Assembly (NCBI RefSeq): GCF_020520425.1
Contig: NC_079487.1
Location: 63,976,398-64,040,397 of the forward strand
Direction: 5' to 3'
DNA length: 64,000 nt
Source: Spinacia oleracea
Lineage: Eukaryota; Streptophyta; Magnoliopsida; Caryophyllales; Amaranthaceae
Made by a program: the position numbers and the translations under genes. Below the pieces are notes generated by a model. The model had not been told where the DNA came from and made no database searches. It saw only the letters and a program-made list of their open reading frames with translations. This document shows, piece by piece, positions 22,289-33,744 of this stretch; within the stretch, counting starts at the first letter, position 1, and every line of letters starts with the position of its first letter.

Positions 22289-23906
22289 ATGGTGTATGGC
22301 GTAGTCCGGGAATGTGATTTTGATTGTGCGCTCCTTGTTGGAGTATATTTTTTCGCGAGCCCCCAAGCACTGTGGCTCGTCGGTCGGATGAGTTTGGCGG
22401 TGCGCGACTCGGACCCGAGTAGACGTCACTTTGTCATTACATTAGCGGGAGTGGCGCGTTTGATCGAGGTATGTGCCTAGACTTTCTTTTGTTTTCTCGC
22501 TTTTATCGGGCCTCTTTTTTTTTGATGTTTTATTGTCTTTTCCTTTTGCAGCTGTGGGCCTTTGAGCACTTACCTTGGCTGGCTACCCGAAAGGGGCAGA
22601 GGCCTTTGGAGTACCCTGCCGGTCGTCGTTGGGGTTGGAAGAAGAAGCTGACAGTGCGTCCACCGCCCGATACCGTGTGGGATCTCATTCGGGACGGGAA
22701 CCCTGAGCATGTGCAGAATCTTATCCTCTATCTCGTATTTCGTCATTCTTTTTATTTTCTATGTGCGAGATCTGACCGTGTTTGTACAAAAACAGGTGGT
22801 TTGGACCCCATGGCTTTCTTTTAGGGGTACTTATGCTTCGGTTAGGGATAGTTATGCCCTGAGCCAGATGCGGGTCTTGGTCGTTGGCCGCCGGGACCCT
22901 GTCTGGTACCTGGGAGAGCGGGTACGTATGCAGATGGTCGGGGCTTTTTCGGTGCCTAGGCCTCCGCCTGCGACCATGCTGTCTACTCGTTCGATAGGCG
23001 AGTCGTGGAGGGTCCACTCGAGGACTGGCGTGCCGGCGACGGAGTTGGTGATAAAGGGAGCTAGCTATTATCAGTTTATCCAGGATTCTCTTCGTCTCCC
23101 GGAGCCTGGCGCTGTAAGTTTCCCTCTCTTTTCGTATTGATTTTAGTGTTTTCATGCTCGTGCCCATGTGTTTACGTCTATTGTGTTTTGTGCAGGAGTG
23201 TCCTGACCCTTCGTTGGGGGGATGGGTGCTTCCCGATGCTCGGATCTCGTATACCGGAGAGAGTGGATCCGAGATTGTGGAGACTTTCCCGGAAGACCGC
23301 GTTTTCCATGCTCCGCTCCCTGAGGGAGTACAGGCGGTATGCACCTTTTATTTGCGCACTCTTCTTATATCTTTCTTTTTTTCTTTTGTTACTAACATTC
23401 CTGTTTCAGGTTCCGACCCGTATGGCCAACGCGATGGTGGGGGTGATCAACCGGTTGAAGTCCGCGTTGGTTCGGGCCCGATCTGCACTTTCTTGCAGGA
23501 GCCCCCACTCTACTCGGGTAATGTGCCCTCTTTTTTTCTTTTGATCTGTACCTTTTGTTTGGCATTCTGTTACTCACCCTCTTTTTGTCTTTTCTTGTAG
23601 ACGGGGGCTGGACGAGCCGGGGCCGACGACGCGGGTCCCTCGGGCGGGGGACACGGTCGTGAGAGAGAGAGGGCATGGCACTTGCCCCTACGGCATCACC
23701 GTTCTGACGTGGGGGTGAGTTCTTCCGGAGAGAGGTACGAGCCGGAGCGTAGGCGACGTTCCATGTCGGTGGCCCGAGAGCCTAGCCCCGAGTTGCAGTC
23801 ACAGCCTCATTTTTGGGGTGATTCTGGCTGGGGGTCCTCATACCACGGGGAGTGGAGTGGATGGACCGGCGAGGCTTGGAGACATGAAGCCGATGACGAG
23901 TCTTAG
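22289..23906 (+). CDS. antisense plant-mobile-domain gene inside the retrotransposon
   Basis: This gene reads opposite to pol. Exons: about 22289-22468, 22552-22710, 22796-23113, 23196-23336, 23410-23517 and 23601-23906. Every intron is GT...AG and falls between codons, and the joined frame is open for about 403 codons, ending at TAG 23904-23906. The sequence LWAFEHLPWLATRKGQR, then VVWTPWL after the second listed intron, is typical of the plant mobile domain (PMD, also called aminotransferase-like) found in host genes and transposons. The tail is rich in Arg, Ser, Gly and Trp (WGDSGWGSSYHGEWSGW) and looks disordered. Such antisense genes between pol and the 3' LTR are known in some Tat elements; their role is unknown. 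The start codon is uncertain, and the usual N-terminal part of the PMD may be missing. Confidence 0.7.
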
Positions 23907-24469
23907 ACTTACCTCCTGTTTTGTATATATTCATTCTTATATTCCGCATGTATATATATATTTTTTTTGCGATTTTTTTTTTGGTGCAAGAATGTTTTGA
24001 GCCTTCCGTGGGCTTTGCTTTAACATATTATAGTAATATTAGCTTTCTAAACCAACGACGAATTCTGAAAAGAGAAAGAATTCCGTAAAAATAATGAGTT
24101 CATACAAGAGTGCACACATATTTTTAGACTAGCCGACTACTTGGGGTATTACATATGCATGTTCACTATTTTTCGTTTTTTGCCGACTCGTGCCATACTC
24201 CTTTGTTGGGCTTGTTCCTGAAAATTCTTGTGGCTTTGTTTTTCATTCTATTTGGTCTTGCCCGTGCATGGGTTAGGGTATAGTACCCTTTGCAATATCC
24301 TTTCTTCTTGATGCGTTGCATGACTTTATTATTTTTTAATTTTTATTGGACCGAATACTTGATAAGGATTGCCTACGTATCTTGTCAGAATCAGGTCGCG
24401 CGTAGTTCTAGATTTTTGAAATTTTTTTGTTGAATTTTTTTTGAAAGGGTGTTCATTACACGTCTGCTT

Positions 24470-24484
24470 CCCCCCCCCCCCCCC
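24470..24484. repeat. C15 homopolymer
   Basis: A run of 15 C (G on the element's sense strand) lies between the antisense gene and the end of pol. It is prone to slippage, so its length may be an assembly estimate. Confidence 0.8.
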
Positions 24485-24566
24485 AAGTGTTCGTGGTTCT
24501 TTTGATGATTCGAAAAAGGAGTACGAACACTTGCAGAAGCGGGAGGATAGGTGGCAAGAGAGAATG

Positions 24567-24653
24567 ACGCCCACACGCGGGCGTAGGAAATATCGGCGCC
24601 CAGGCCTGGGCGTGAAAAATAACAGCGCCCAGTCCTGGGCGTTAAAACATGGT
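24567..24653. repeat. three hairpin units of the GCGCCCAG...CTGGGCG type
   Basis: Three consecutive short inverted repeats (core GCGCCCAGGCCTGGGCG) are separated by AT-rich AAAAATAAC-like spacers. Related units are in both LTRs and at 29113-29167. Confidence 0.75.
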
Positions 24654-24771
24654 CCTTCGCCTTTTTCTACTTTATCGAGTTTTATGCCGTTTGCTTAGAG
24701 TAATGTGCAGAGTGCTTGCTTATGAGTCTTAACGTGTTTTATTAGATGCCTTAACTCCGGACTGAATTTTA

Positions 24772-27081
24772 TTAAATATAGTACTTTTTCAATTGGTCTA
24801 AGTTCGTGAGGTTAGCGAATTCCGCTCCATCTATGTCAGCTAGTTGGACTGCTCCGCCAGGTAGGATGGTCTTTACAAAATATGGTCCTGTCCAGTTAGG
24901 CCGGAATTTTCCTCGAGGGTCCGTAGTAGGTGCGCGGACTTCTTTTAATACAAAATTGCCTTCTTTGATATTTCGAGGTTTGACTCTTTTGTTGAATTTC
25001 CTTGCGATGCGCTTTTGATACACTTGCACGTGATGTAAAGCTCTCAACCTCCGTTCGTCTAAAAGGACGAGCTCGTTGTACCTAGCTTGAACCCAATCAG
25101 CCTCGGGTAGCTTGCTTTCTAGGACGATCCGGAGGGAGGGAATTTCCAACTTGATCGGTTGAACTGCTTCCATTCCGTATACCAAGGAGTAGGGTGTTAC
25201 TCCAGTGGAGGTGTGGATTGAGGTTCGATAGCCCCATAATGCGAAGTGTAATTTGTTGGGCCAATCCTTATAATTTTCGGCCATTTTTTCGATTATGACT
25301 TTAATATTTTTGTTGGTCGCCTCTACCGCGCCGTTCATTTGCGGCCTGTAGGGAGAGGATTTATGGTGTTTGACATGATATTTTTCGAGCAGGTCTTGGA
25401 CTTCGGCCCTAAAGTGGGAACCTTGGTCACTTATGATTTCATGTGGAACCCCGTATCGACAGAATATGTTCTTTTCTAGGAATCGAGCGACATGTTTGGC
25501 CGTTAATTTTGCATAGGAGACTGCCTCTACCCATTTAGTGAAGTAATCAATTGCGACTAAAACGTACTCGTGTCCCCCTACGCCTATTGGTGTTACCTTG
25601 CCGATTATATCTATATCCCAGGTGGAAAAGGGCCATGGAGAAGTGAAGGTGTATAGTTCTGAGGGAGGCAAATGGTTAAGGTTACTGAAGATTTGGCATT
25701 TTGGGCAAGTTTTTACAAAGTGATGGCAATCGGTTTCCATAGTGGTCCAATAGTACCCTGAGCGGGATATTTTTCGGGATAGCATTTTTCCGTTCATATG
25801 GGGTCCGCACACGCCGTTATGGTATTCTTCCATTAGTCTTTGGGCTTGGTTTTGGTGGACACAAAGTAACTTGATTTTATTCGGCGTGTACTTGTACAGT
25901 TCTCCCAGAATTATGCTATATTGTGAAGCGAGGAGGCGTAGGGCCTTTTGTGCTCGCGGGGAGGTGTTTGGGGGGAATTCCCCACTTGTTTTGTAACGAA
26001 GGATGTCCGTATACCATGGTTCTTCTTCGGTGTTTTCAGGTTCGGAGTCTATGGCACAGCAATAAGCCGGCTCTTTCCTTCGCTCGACCCGAAGGGTCGT
26101 CCCGTCCCATTCATTCGGGATGTTGAGCATTGAAGCTAGCTTCGCTAGTGCATCCGCGAATTGGTTGTCGTCTCTTGGTAAGTACGTATACTCGATTTTT
26201 TCAAATTGCTCGACTATTTGGTCTAAGTGAGCTTGATATTTTGAGAGACTAGTGCTTCGGACCTTCCATCTTTTGGATATATGGTTGATTATTAGGGAAG
26301 AATCCCCGAAGACTTGTAGATGTTTGACTCCGAGGCTAACTGCGGCCTCTAGCCCAACTATGCAGGCTTCGTATTCGGCGGCGTTGTTTGTGGCCTCGAA
26401 GTCAAGTTTGACGGAAATTGGTATATGGGCCCCTTCGGGACTGACTAGGAGAACTCCGACGCCGCATCCTTTCTGGTTGGACGCGCCATCGAAGTATAGT
26501 GTCCAATAGTCGTTTCGTATCATCAGAAGTTCCTCGTCAGGGAGGAGGTAAGCTTCCGTGGTTTCCTCATTCGTGGCATGATCGGCCAGGAATTCGGCTA
26601 CCGCTCTTCCTTTGATTGTTTTTTCTGGCATGAATTTTAGGTCGAATTCTGAGAGCATGACTAGCCACCTGGACAGGCGACCATTTAGGGCGGGCTTTTC
26701 GAAAATGTATTTTAAGGGGTCTAGTTGTGACACTATATGAACAGTGTGGGCCAATAGGTAATGTTTGAGTTTTTTGGATGCCCAGACGAGGGCGAGGCAG
26801 GTTTTCTCAAGTTCTGTGTATCTCGTCTCGTACTGTATGAACTTCTTGCTCAAGTAGTAAATGGCTCGCTCGGATCCATGTACACACTGTGAGAGCATAG
26901 CTCCCGCTGCAGTATCCGTGACGGTTATGTATAGGCGTAAAGGGATTCCAGGCAAAGGCGGGGAGAGGACGGGTGGTTTGCTTAGATATTCTTTGATTTT
27001 ATCGAAGGCAGTTTGGCATTGTTCATCCCATTCGACTTTTTCTTCTTTCCTTAATTTTTTGAATATTGGCTCACAAGTCAT
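24772..27081 (-). pseudogene. retrotransposon pol: RNase H, second RNase H, integrase
   Basis: This is the longest open block (769 codons). Near the start is the reverse-transcriptase-linked RNase H. The second RNase H domain shows YFDGASNQKGCGVGVLL, ATNNAAEYEACIVGL, FGDSSLI and the terminal DALAKLAS, with its acidic residues present. The integrase has the HHFVKTCPKCQ zinc-binding part and the core DIDIIG, ISDQGSHF and NGAVEATNK, retaining the D, D and E. A second RNase H copy is characteristic of Tat elements. The frame runs in phase with the reverse-transcriptase block upstream but is separated from it by a TAG at 27139, where related elements have a glutamine codon. Confidence 0.9.
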
Positions 27082-27138
27082 AGTAAGCTTGGAAATGAAC
27101 CTACTAATGTATTGCAGCTTTCCTAGGAAGCCCCTTAT

Positions 27139-27678
27139 CTATTTTTTAGTTTTTGGTGGGGGCATTTCGGTAATGGCTTTGATCTTGGATGGGTCAATCT
27201 CGATTCCTCGCGTACTAACAACATATCCTAGCAATTTTCCAGAGGTTACCCCGAACACACATTTTTGCGGATTTAGTCTCGTGTTATATTTCAAGATTCG
27301 GGTGAAGAACTTTTTAAGTGTCGGGAGGTGACCGTGCCGGTCTTTAGATTTGACGATCATGTCGTCCACATAGACCTCGATTTCTTTGTGTATCATGTCA
27401 TGGAGTAACGTGGTGGCTGTTCTTTGATAGGTGGCCCCCGCGTTTTTCAAACCAAAAGGCATTACAGTGTAACAATATGTATCCCATGGGGTAATGAAAG
27501 CTGGCTTTTCCATGTCTTCTTCTGCCATGAGTATTTGGATATATCCAGCGTACCCGTCCATAAAGGAGAGGAGCGCGTGCTCTGCGGTGTTGTCTACTAG
27601 TATGTCAATGTGAGGTAGAGGGAAGTCATCTTTGGGACTGGCTTTGTTGAGGTCTCGAAAGTCTACGCACATTCGCAC
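27139..27678 (-). pseudogene. retrotransposon reverse transcriptase
   Basis: The block encodes the reverse-transcriptase palm: MCVDFRDLNKASPKDDFPLP, FMDGYAGYIQI, the FGLKNAGATYQR stretch and the catalytic YVDDMIVKS. It is interrupted before and after. Upstream, near 27698, a frameshift and a TAA separate it from the linker block. Downstream a TAG separates it from RNase H. It would not give a full polyprotein. Confidence 0.9.
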
Positions 27679-27757
27679 GCGTCCATCTTTTTTAAGCTAC
27701 GGGAACAATATTGGCCACCCATTCTGGGTAGTTGGAGACTTTTATAAAGCCGGCGTC

Positions 27758-28687
27758 TTATTGTTTAGTGACTTCTTCTTTTATTTTCAAGGCTATCTCT
27801 GGTTTGAGCCGCCGTAGCTTTTGTTTTACTGGCGTCATTTTGGGATCTAGCGGAATTTTATGCTCAGCGATTTCTCGATCTATTCCTGGCATGTCTTTGT
27901 AGGACCAAGCAAAGACACCCTCGAATTCCCGCAAAGTGGAGATTAGATCGGCCTTTTCAGTGGGAGTTAAGGTGAGGCCAATTTTAATGATTTTAGGATT
28001 TTCTTCTGTTCCAATATTTACCGATTCTGTGTCCTCAATTATAGGAGTTTTGAGTTCTTGTTCACTTACAGCTTTTATTAGTTCGGTATATTCCTCTTCT
28101 GGCTCTTTTTCGTGCTCATTAGTGGCGAGACATTCTGCATTATTACTCGGATTTTTAAGCGGCATATACTCAAAAGTTTTGTTTATCTTATTAAAGTCAT
28201 GAAGCATTACATCAAAAAGATCTCCCGGAGTAGAGATTTCCGGCTCTAAACCATTTTTAGGAGGGGTTACAATTTTGCTAGGTTCGGACTCGGAGTCAGA
28301 CTCGGATTCAGACTCTAATTCTTTGTACATCGGACCCTCTCCCGCAGATATCTTGAACTTCATCCCACGAGCATTAGTCCATTTGAAAGTCTTGCGCCAC
28401 CCTCGTTGGATTTGGTCATCTTTTGAGGGTGATGGAGCGATCAATTTAGTAGGATCGAACACTTCATCTTGAAGAGCTAATGCCATAATTTCTGTTTCAT
28501 GCTTCGCTCTTTTCTTTTCTAACCCAAACAATAGCCCGAAAGCATGTGAGTTGGGGAGCGTTTTTGGCATAGCACGATTCTTTGGGGCGAGTGGCCTTTG
28601 AGAACGTAAAGGGTCGTGTCCCAGAGCATGCATCTCTTGGGTTTGTGCGACCTCTAGGTATAGATGTTCGGGATATGCTTCTTCCAT
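27758..28687 (-). pseudogene. retrotransposon protease-to-RT linker region
   Basis: This 309-codon block is acidic and Ser/Glu-rich in the middle (ELESESESDSESEPS) and ends in the conserved RT entry region (FAWSYKDMPGIDREIAEHKI). No gag or protease active site (DSG/DTG) is visible upstream. A TAA closes it where the reading should continue into AGFIKVSNYPEW of the RT. I infer a deletion of gag and most of the protease. Confidence 0.8.
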
Positions 28688-29933
28688 CGCGTTCCTTGAT
28701 GGCTATCACGGGCAGGTATTCAGGGGCCCTGCATTATTGTTGTGGAGTAGGAGACACATTAGTTTGTTTCGTGAGTCGGTTTTTTAGACATTCTATGACT
28801 ACCCTTAAGTCGGACTAGTATATTTGGACTGCTATGTGTGCACTTTGAACTCTTTATATTTTCGAAAATCTTTGCCCGTGTGACATTCATAATTATTTGC
28901 ATGTTCGATTTTTAGTGCCGAGCATTGTCGTCGTAGGAGGCATAACAACGACGCAAAGAGTTATTAATTTTTTTACGAGTCGCTTTTGAAATCGAGTGCT
29001 TTTCTTACGCCCTCGTAGCAATTCTTTTTACGAACATTTTTTGTGCTACGTATTTTCCTTTCGCGCGGGCACCGAGGCTGCTGCGCCTGACCAGAAGGCC
29101 AAGCAGCAACTTCAGCGCCCAGCGTCGGGCGTGAGAAATTCTGGCGCCCAGCCAGGGGCGTCGAAAATGCGTCCCTGGCTGATTCTCGTTTTCTGTTTGC
29201 GTCTACTTTTGCTTATGCGACTTCGATTTGCGCGCTTGCCTAATAACGTCCTTTACGCGTTGTGCAGCGTTTTGTGGGATTCGTTACAGGCCATCCTGAG
29301 CGTCGCTTATTTTTGTGGCGATCATTCGGGTTTGCGGAACACGTATTTCGGTATAACTCTTTGGCAAATTAGTCTATGAATGTTTGGGCAATTTTTAAGG
29401 TCGTTGGTTTTCTAGGATAGTTTGTCACACACAATCACATATTTCGCTACACATAACTAACATTCATCATGAGGCGATAATAACATGTCATGTAGTTTAT
29501 GATAGGCTTCTATGGGTAGTTATTTGCGCCTGGTTTGGTACCGCTTCTATCGTAGATCCAACACATGCCCCGGTCGAGGTAGTGTTTTCAACAGACGAAT
29601 TTCCCCCAAGAGGCCAACCCGCAAGTGCAAGCCAAGGGGGCATGCAGGCGAGAGGGACCTAATGGGCGAGCGATTGGGTTCGGGATAGGTGTACTACCTG
29701 CACAAGTACCGAGTGGGCAACATGCGCGGCGTATGCACCCCCCTATTGGCGAAAAAAGGTATCCTTAGTCCCAACTCCCGAGGGAGCCGAGATTCGTTAT
29801 GCGGTTCTGCCCGTTCACATTAATATGCTGATTTTTAGGTCGTCCCAACTTGATGGGGAAATAAACGCGGGGTAGGATCGTTTCACCCTTCGGCTATTTT
29901 GATTACCTACAAGCACGAGTATTTCCTTCACTA
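28688..29933. other. retrotransposon 5' untranslated region, gag deleted
   Basis: Between the primer-binding site and the pol linker there is no gag-like open frame on the minus strand. The stretch 29113-29167 carries two GCGCCCAG hairpin units. Confidence 0.55.
29113..29167. repeat. two hairpin units in the 5' untranslated region
   Basis: Cores GCGCCCAGCGTCGGGCG and GCGCCCAGCCAGGGGCG are followed by GAAATT and GAAAAT-like spacers. They belong to the same family as the units in the LTRs. Confidence 0.7.
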
Positions 29934-29951
29934 TCCCCAGTGGAGTCGCCA
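29934..29951 (-). promoter_or_regulatory. primer-binding site, tRNA-Arg type
   Basis: On the minus strand TGGCGACTCCACTGGGGA lies one base inside the 5' LTR. From memory of plant tRNAs it pairs with the 3' end of tRNA-Arg(ACG) with one G-to-A change. It sets where reverse transcription starts and confirms the minus orientation. Confidence 0.7.
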
Positions 29952-29952
29952 C

Positions 29953-31131
29953 TGTGAGGGGGTCGAAAAAGCACGAGGCTAATGCGTGACCTCGTCCCTC
30001 GTGGGTGTGACGATTCTTTTTTATTCAATCAAGTGTAATTGGATTTCCTGTGAGTTTACACCCAATTGACTAGTAATATAGGAGTCGCCATTCAGTTTTT
30101 AACGACAATGAGAAAAACTGACAAAACCCGGTTATCGTGACATAAAGGGAGTGCAATTATGTTTGACCACGACGGCCGTAGGTTCCCTTGTGATCCCTGG
30201 TGGTGGGGATCGCTCAACGTTCACCCGCAGGGTAGAGATTGAGGGTTCGGGGGACTGTAACTACCGAGAGAAGTATTCGCTCTTCGATAACTCCAGAGGC
30301 AGGATATCCTTACTAGCTCAGCATAAATAATTGAAGGGACATGCGTTAACTATTAAACTAATCTGAGTTGATTTTAGCAATATGCAACATATAATACTAG
30401 ATCGATCGCGATTATCTGATTTAAATAGCATTAAGGGACCTAGCATGATAATCCAATTTCCCAAAAATATTATATTTGTTAGGCGTGGTAGAACAATCAG
30501 ATTTAGTTGGGCTATATTTATATAAAAGAGTTTGTGGAAAGATAGAATTGCAGAGCTCTAATCCACGAAGAATTAGGAAAAAACACGTACCAGGTATTTT
30601 CAGCGCCTAGGCCTGGGCGCCGAAGATTTCGGCGCCCAGAGCCGGGCATTGAAAATGGGGTCTGGGCTGTTTTCTTAGTCAGATTCGGATTCCTGAAATC
30701 CGTAGTGTTTGAAACTTAATCGAGTCTTTTAGTGCGTATCAATTTCATGACGGAATGCGTCTGGGCCCGTTACGAACTCTAGGCTCGTTAGGATTTTAAT
30801 TAATACGTAACTCTTATTTCCGAATCATATTAGGAATAGGATTCTCGCAGTTTTCTATCTCATTTAGGATTTATGTTGGAGTACAACACCTAATTCTGAC
30901 AGGTTTCTATCTTTTATGACTTGCCACTTTTAGAAGCTACTCTTTACGGCAGTTACTATTTTTAGAAGGTTTCCATAAATAGCAGGTTTCTATAAATAGC
31001 AGGTTTCGGGTGAAACGAGAAGGGTGATTGAGATTCGTTATTTTATAGGAGATGCGTTGTCAAGTGGAGATTTACGTTTTCATCATCGAACCTTTCCCTT
31101 TCGGGAATGGGGACAAAAGTGGGTGTCTACA
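29953..31131 (-). repeat. 5' LTR (right copy)
   Basis: Length 1179 bp. By hand I count about 20 substitutions against the left LTR outside the 287-bp gap, roughly 1.7 percent. Confidence 0.93.
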
Positions 31132-31136
31132 ACTCG
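31132..31136. repeat. 5-bp LTR target duplication, right copy
   Basis: ACTCG, matching 19527-19531. The TNP2 frame resumes immediately after it. Confidence 0.92.
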
Positions 31137-32464
31137 ACCTTTTCTTGTTCCCTCAATATATCAGTCCCGCTAGGACGAGATGGAGCTTCACCCCACTCGT
31201 TAGTTCCGAACTTCTCACAAAACATGGAACCTTGAGCTCGATATGGGTGATCTGCGGGTAACCATTTTCTATACATACAATAACATATCTTGCTCCCAAA
31301 TCTATCAGAAGGCGTGAAATCTATGCATACTGGACATGCATTGTAACCTTTTGTGCTCAAACCAGAAAGCATTGAATAGGCAGGAAAGTCATTAATAGTC
31401 CAAAGAAAAACCGCTCGTAAATTAAATTTCTCTCTACCAAAAGCATCAAAAGCTTCAACCCCCGTCCACAACAATTTCAATTCATGCACTAACGGTTGCA
31501 GATACACGTCAATATCAATTCCGAGACTTGTTTTTCCGGGAATAAGTGTGGATAAAATGAAAGAAGATGGTTTCATACATAACCATGGTGGAAGTTTATA
31601 AGGAATCAACATCACCGGCCACGTACTATAAGAGGTGTTCATTAAACGATAAGGATTAAACCCATCACTCGCAAGACCTAATCGAACACTGCGAGGGTCT
31701 AATGCAAAATCGCTATGACGCTCATCAAATGCTTTCCAAGCTAAGGCATCCGATGGATGCCTCAAAATCTTCTTATCATGTTCACCCAATCTCTCTGTAT
31801 CATGCCATCTCATCTCTTCCGCTGTTTCTGATGACATGTAGATTCTTTTTAGCCTCGGGATAAGAGGAAAATATCGCATTACCTTAGCTGGCACACTTCT
31901 CTTCAATGTATTTGTATCTCCATCACTTACATCGCCACTCATACCCTTAGTTCTCTTCCACCTTGATGTACCACAAACATGACACTTGTCTTTCTCTAAA
32001 AATTCCCCCCAATACAACATACAATTATTCGGACAAGCATCAATCTTTTCATACCCAAGTCCCAATTCTTTTATCATTTTCTTACTGTAATAATAAGACG
32101 AGGGAAAATCAAGTATTTGAGGAAATGCATCTAAAATTAGCTTTAACAGCATATTAAAAGATTCAATAGACCAGTGATTCATACACTTCAAGTGAAACAA
32201 GTGTAAAAGAAAAGATAACTTTGAAAAATTGATACACCCCTCGTATAATATCTCCTCAGAAGCTTCAAGTAACTTCTTATGTGTCGCATCTTCTTCTATT
32301 GTAGAATCATCATATTCAACATCTGTTTCATATGTCACTGTTTCCTCAATCCATTCATCATCCTCTTGTGCTTCAAAAGTTTGGCAATTGGGAGGCATAT
32401 TAACACTAAAAGCTGATCTTAATAGTCCCCCCATATTATCTCGACCAATAAACCCACTTTGATT

Positions 32465-32874
32465 ACCGGGGAATCCTTCACTAGTACTCCCTCCATCACT
32501 CTCAAACATACGCTGAGCCATATCCCCTTTCCCATGAAAGATCCAATTCTTATAAGACTTATAAAACCCTTTAAACAAAATATGTCTCTCTACTTCATTT
32601 ATCGGAAACCATTTATCCACCTTACAATTCTTACATGGGCATCTAATTTTTCCTAGGACTAGATCTTGCTTGGCAAACTCAATGAATTGCATACATCCAT
32701 CAATATATTTAGGGTGGCTAGTGGGTAGATCGATCCAACTTGTATCCATATCTATATGAAATAAATTTAGTAATAAGATAAATAAGTAATAATATAATTC
32801 ATGTAATAGGAAATATTTTATAAGTGCTTACTAGAACGTTATGATCTTCCTTAGAACCTTCATATAGCATATAA
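32465..32874. repeat. 410-bp direct duplication, copy 1
   Basis: This covers the TNP2 start codon region and its leader. By eye it is identical to 33745-34154. It continues in frame into the transposase. Confidence 0.9.
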
Positions 32875-33744
32875 CTAGTATAGGACCCGTGCGATGCACG
32901 GTTTATATATTTTAACTTTAAGTGCAAAGTTAAATTAATTTAGAAAAAAGAAACATATATAGAAAAATACGTAGATTATTTTATTCTTTTTCACGCATTA
33001 CCCATGATTTCATATTAGGTATAAAAATCAGTTATCATCCTATACTATGAGAGATGTCAATTCTAAACCTGAACCGTTGAACCCGTTGGGTTGGTTCGAT
33101 CGTTTAGAACCCAGACCGTTAATAACTCGCGAGCTGGAACCCAAAACCAGATCCGATTATATTCAACCGGAACCGACCGAAAAATATTAACCCAATTAGA
33201 TTTGAAACCCGATAACAAACCATTCCAGCAACAACCAAAACCGAATGGATCTGAAACCCGTTAATAACCCAATCCGCTTCAATCCGAACCGTTGAACCCG
33301 AGGAAAACCCATTGACAACCCGAACTGTTTTAACCCGTAACCTGCTTAATTGGAACCATTTACAACTAGTAACTCGTTTGATTGGAATCGTTTACAACCC
33401 ATAACCCGTTTAATCCCATTACCGATTTTAAATTCTTAACCCTTATAAAGTTAGTTATTGGCTTTGTCCCAATTTAACAATTTAACATCCCTATATTCGA
33501 TAAATAATCAACTTTTAGCCTGCACATCCGCACCCGTCTATTATTCTCATCCATACCCCCTCCATCAATGATAGGAATGATTTTCATCCCTTCCAATCCC
33601 CGTTTTGAGAGGTGCAAAAGAAAATGCATCCCCTCTTCATCACCCTCCCCCGTGTATCCACACCCGCCTGAAACCCACCCCTAGACTCAACTTTTTTTTT
33701 TTTTAGACAATTTTGAATTTTAAAACTCTATTCTAGAGTATTTG
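32875..33744 (-). mobile_element. non-autonomous Helitron between the 410-bp copies
   Basis: On the minus strand the 3' end has the hairpin CCGTGCATCGCACGG, then TCCTATA and terminal CTAG followed by T, the Helitron 3' signature. The 5' end is TCAAATACTCTAGA if the shared T is included. The interior (about 33050-33495) holds many AACCCGTT-type phrases and may include a further decayed insertion. No Rep/helicase is encoded. Confidence 0.55.

Larger units (their letters stand above)
19532..31131 (-). mobile_element. Ty3/gypsy Tat-lineage LTR retrotransposon, 11.6 kb
   Basis: Two LTRs (19532-20997 and 29953-31131) in direct orientation flank an internal region whose pol runs on the minus strand, so the right LTR is the 5' one. 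The 5-bp ACTCG duplication is perfect. The primer-binding site next to the 5' LTR fits tRNA-Arg. Dual RNase H domains, no chromodomain, an antisense gene and tandem repeats between pol and the 3' LTR all mark the Tat lineage (Ogre/Retand relatives). Gag and most of the protease are missing: only about 1.3 kb separates the primer-binding site from the first pol-related codons. Pol has at least three disabling changes, so the copy is non-autonomous. Confidence 0.93.
17596..32749 (-). pseudogene. CACTA TNP2-type transposase gene, split by an LTR retrotransposon
   Basis: Exon blocks on the minus strand: 32749-31137, then (across the retrotransposon) 19531-18755, 18668-18368, 18292-18187 and 18105-17596. 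The start MDTSWIDLPTSHPKYIDGCM opens a transposase-associated domain with the zinc-binding CPCKNCK (residues about 37-43). The TNP2 (Transposase_21) core follows, with LDAFPQILDFPSSYYYSKK, ACPNNCMLYWGEF and PLVHELKLLWTGVEAFD. After the insertion come YWEHNLLRHNLDVMHIEKNV, a DUF4218-type region, and a DUF4216-type C-terminus (TQNSGIMVEA, VLFRCDWVDIYRG). Removing 19532-31131 plus one ACTCG leaves the frame open. A frameshift and a TAG in the third block (near 18540 and 18415) are independent damage. It catalysed cut-and-paste transposition when intact. Confidence 0.85.

Noticed and set aside
22721-23344. 207-codon minus-strand frame in the antisense gene region
   Set aside because: It crosses the introns of the plus-strand gene and has no match to any retrotransposon domain.
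26861-27331. 156-codon plus-strand frame over pol
   Set aside because: It lies opposite clear reverse transcriptase and RNase H coding and shows no domain.
33050-33495. AACCCGTT-rich block as a separate hAT element
   Set aside because: Its ends (AGAGATGTCAA and TTAACATCCCT) are suggestive, but no 8-bp duplication was found, so it is left as part of the Helitron interior.
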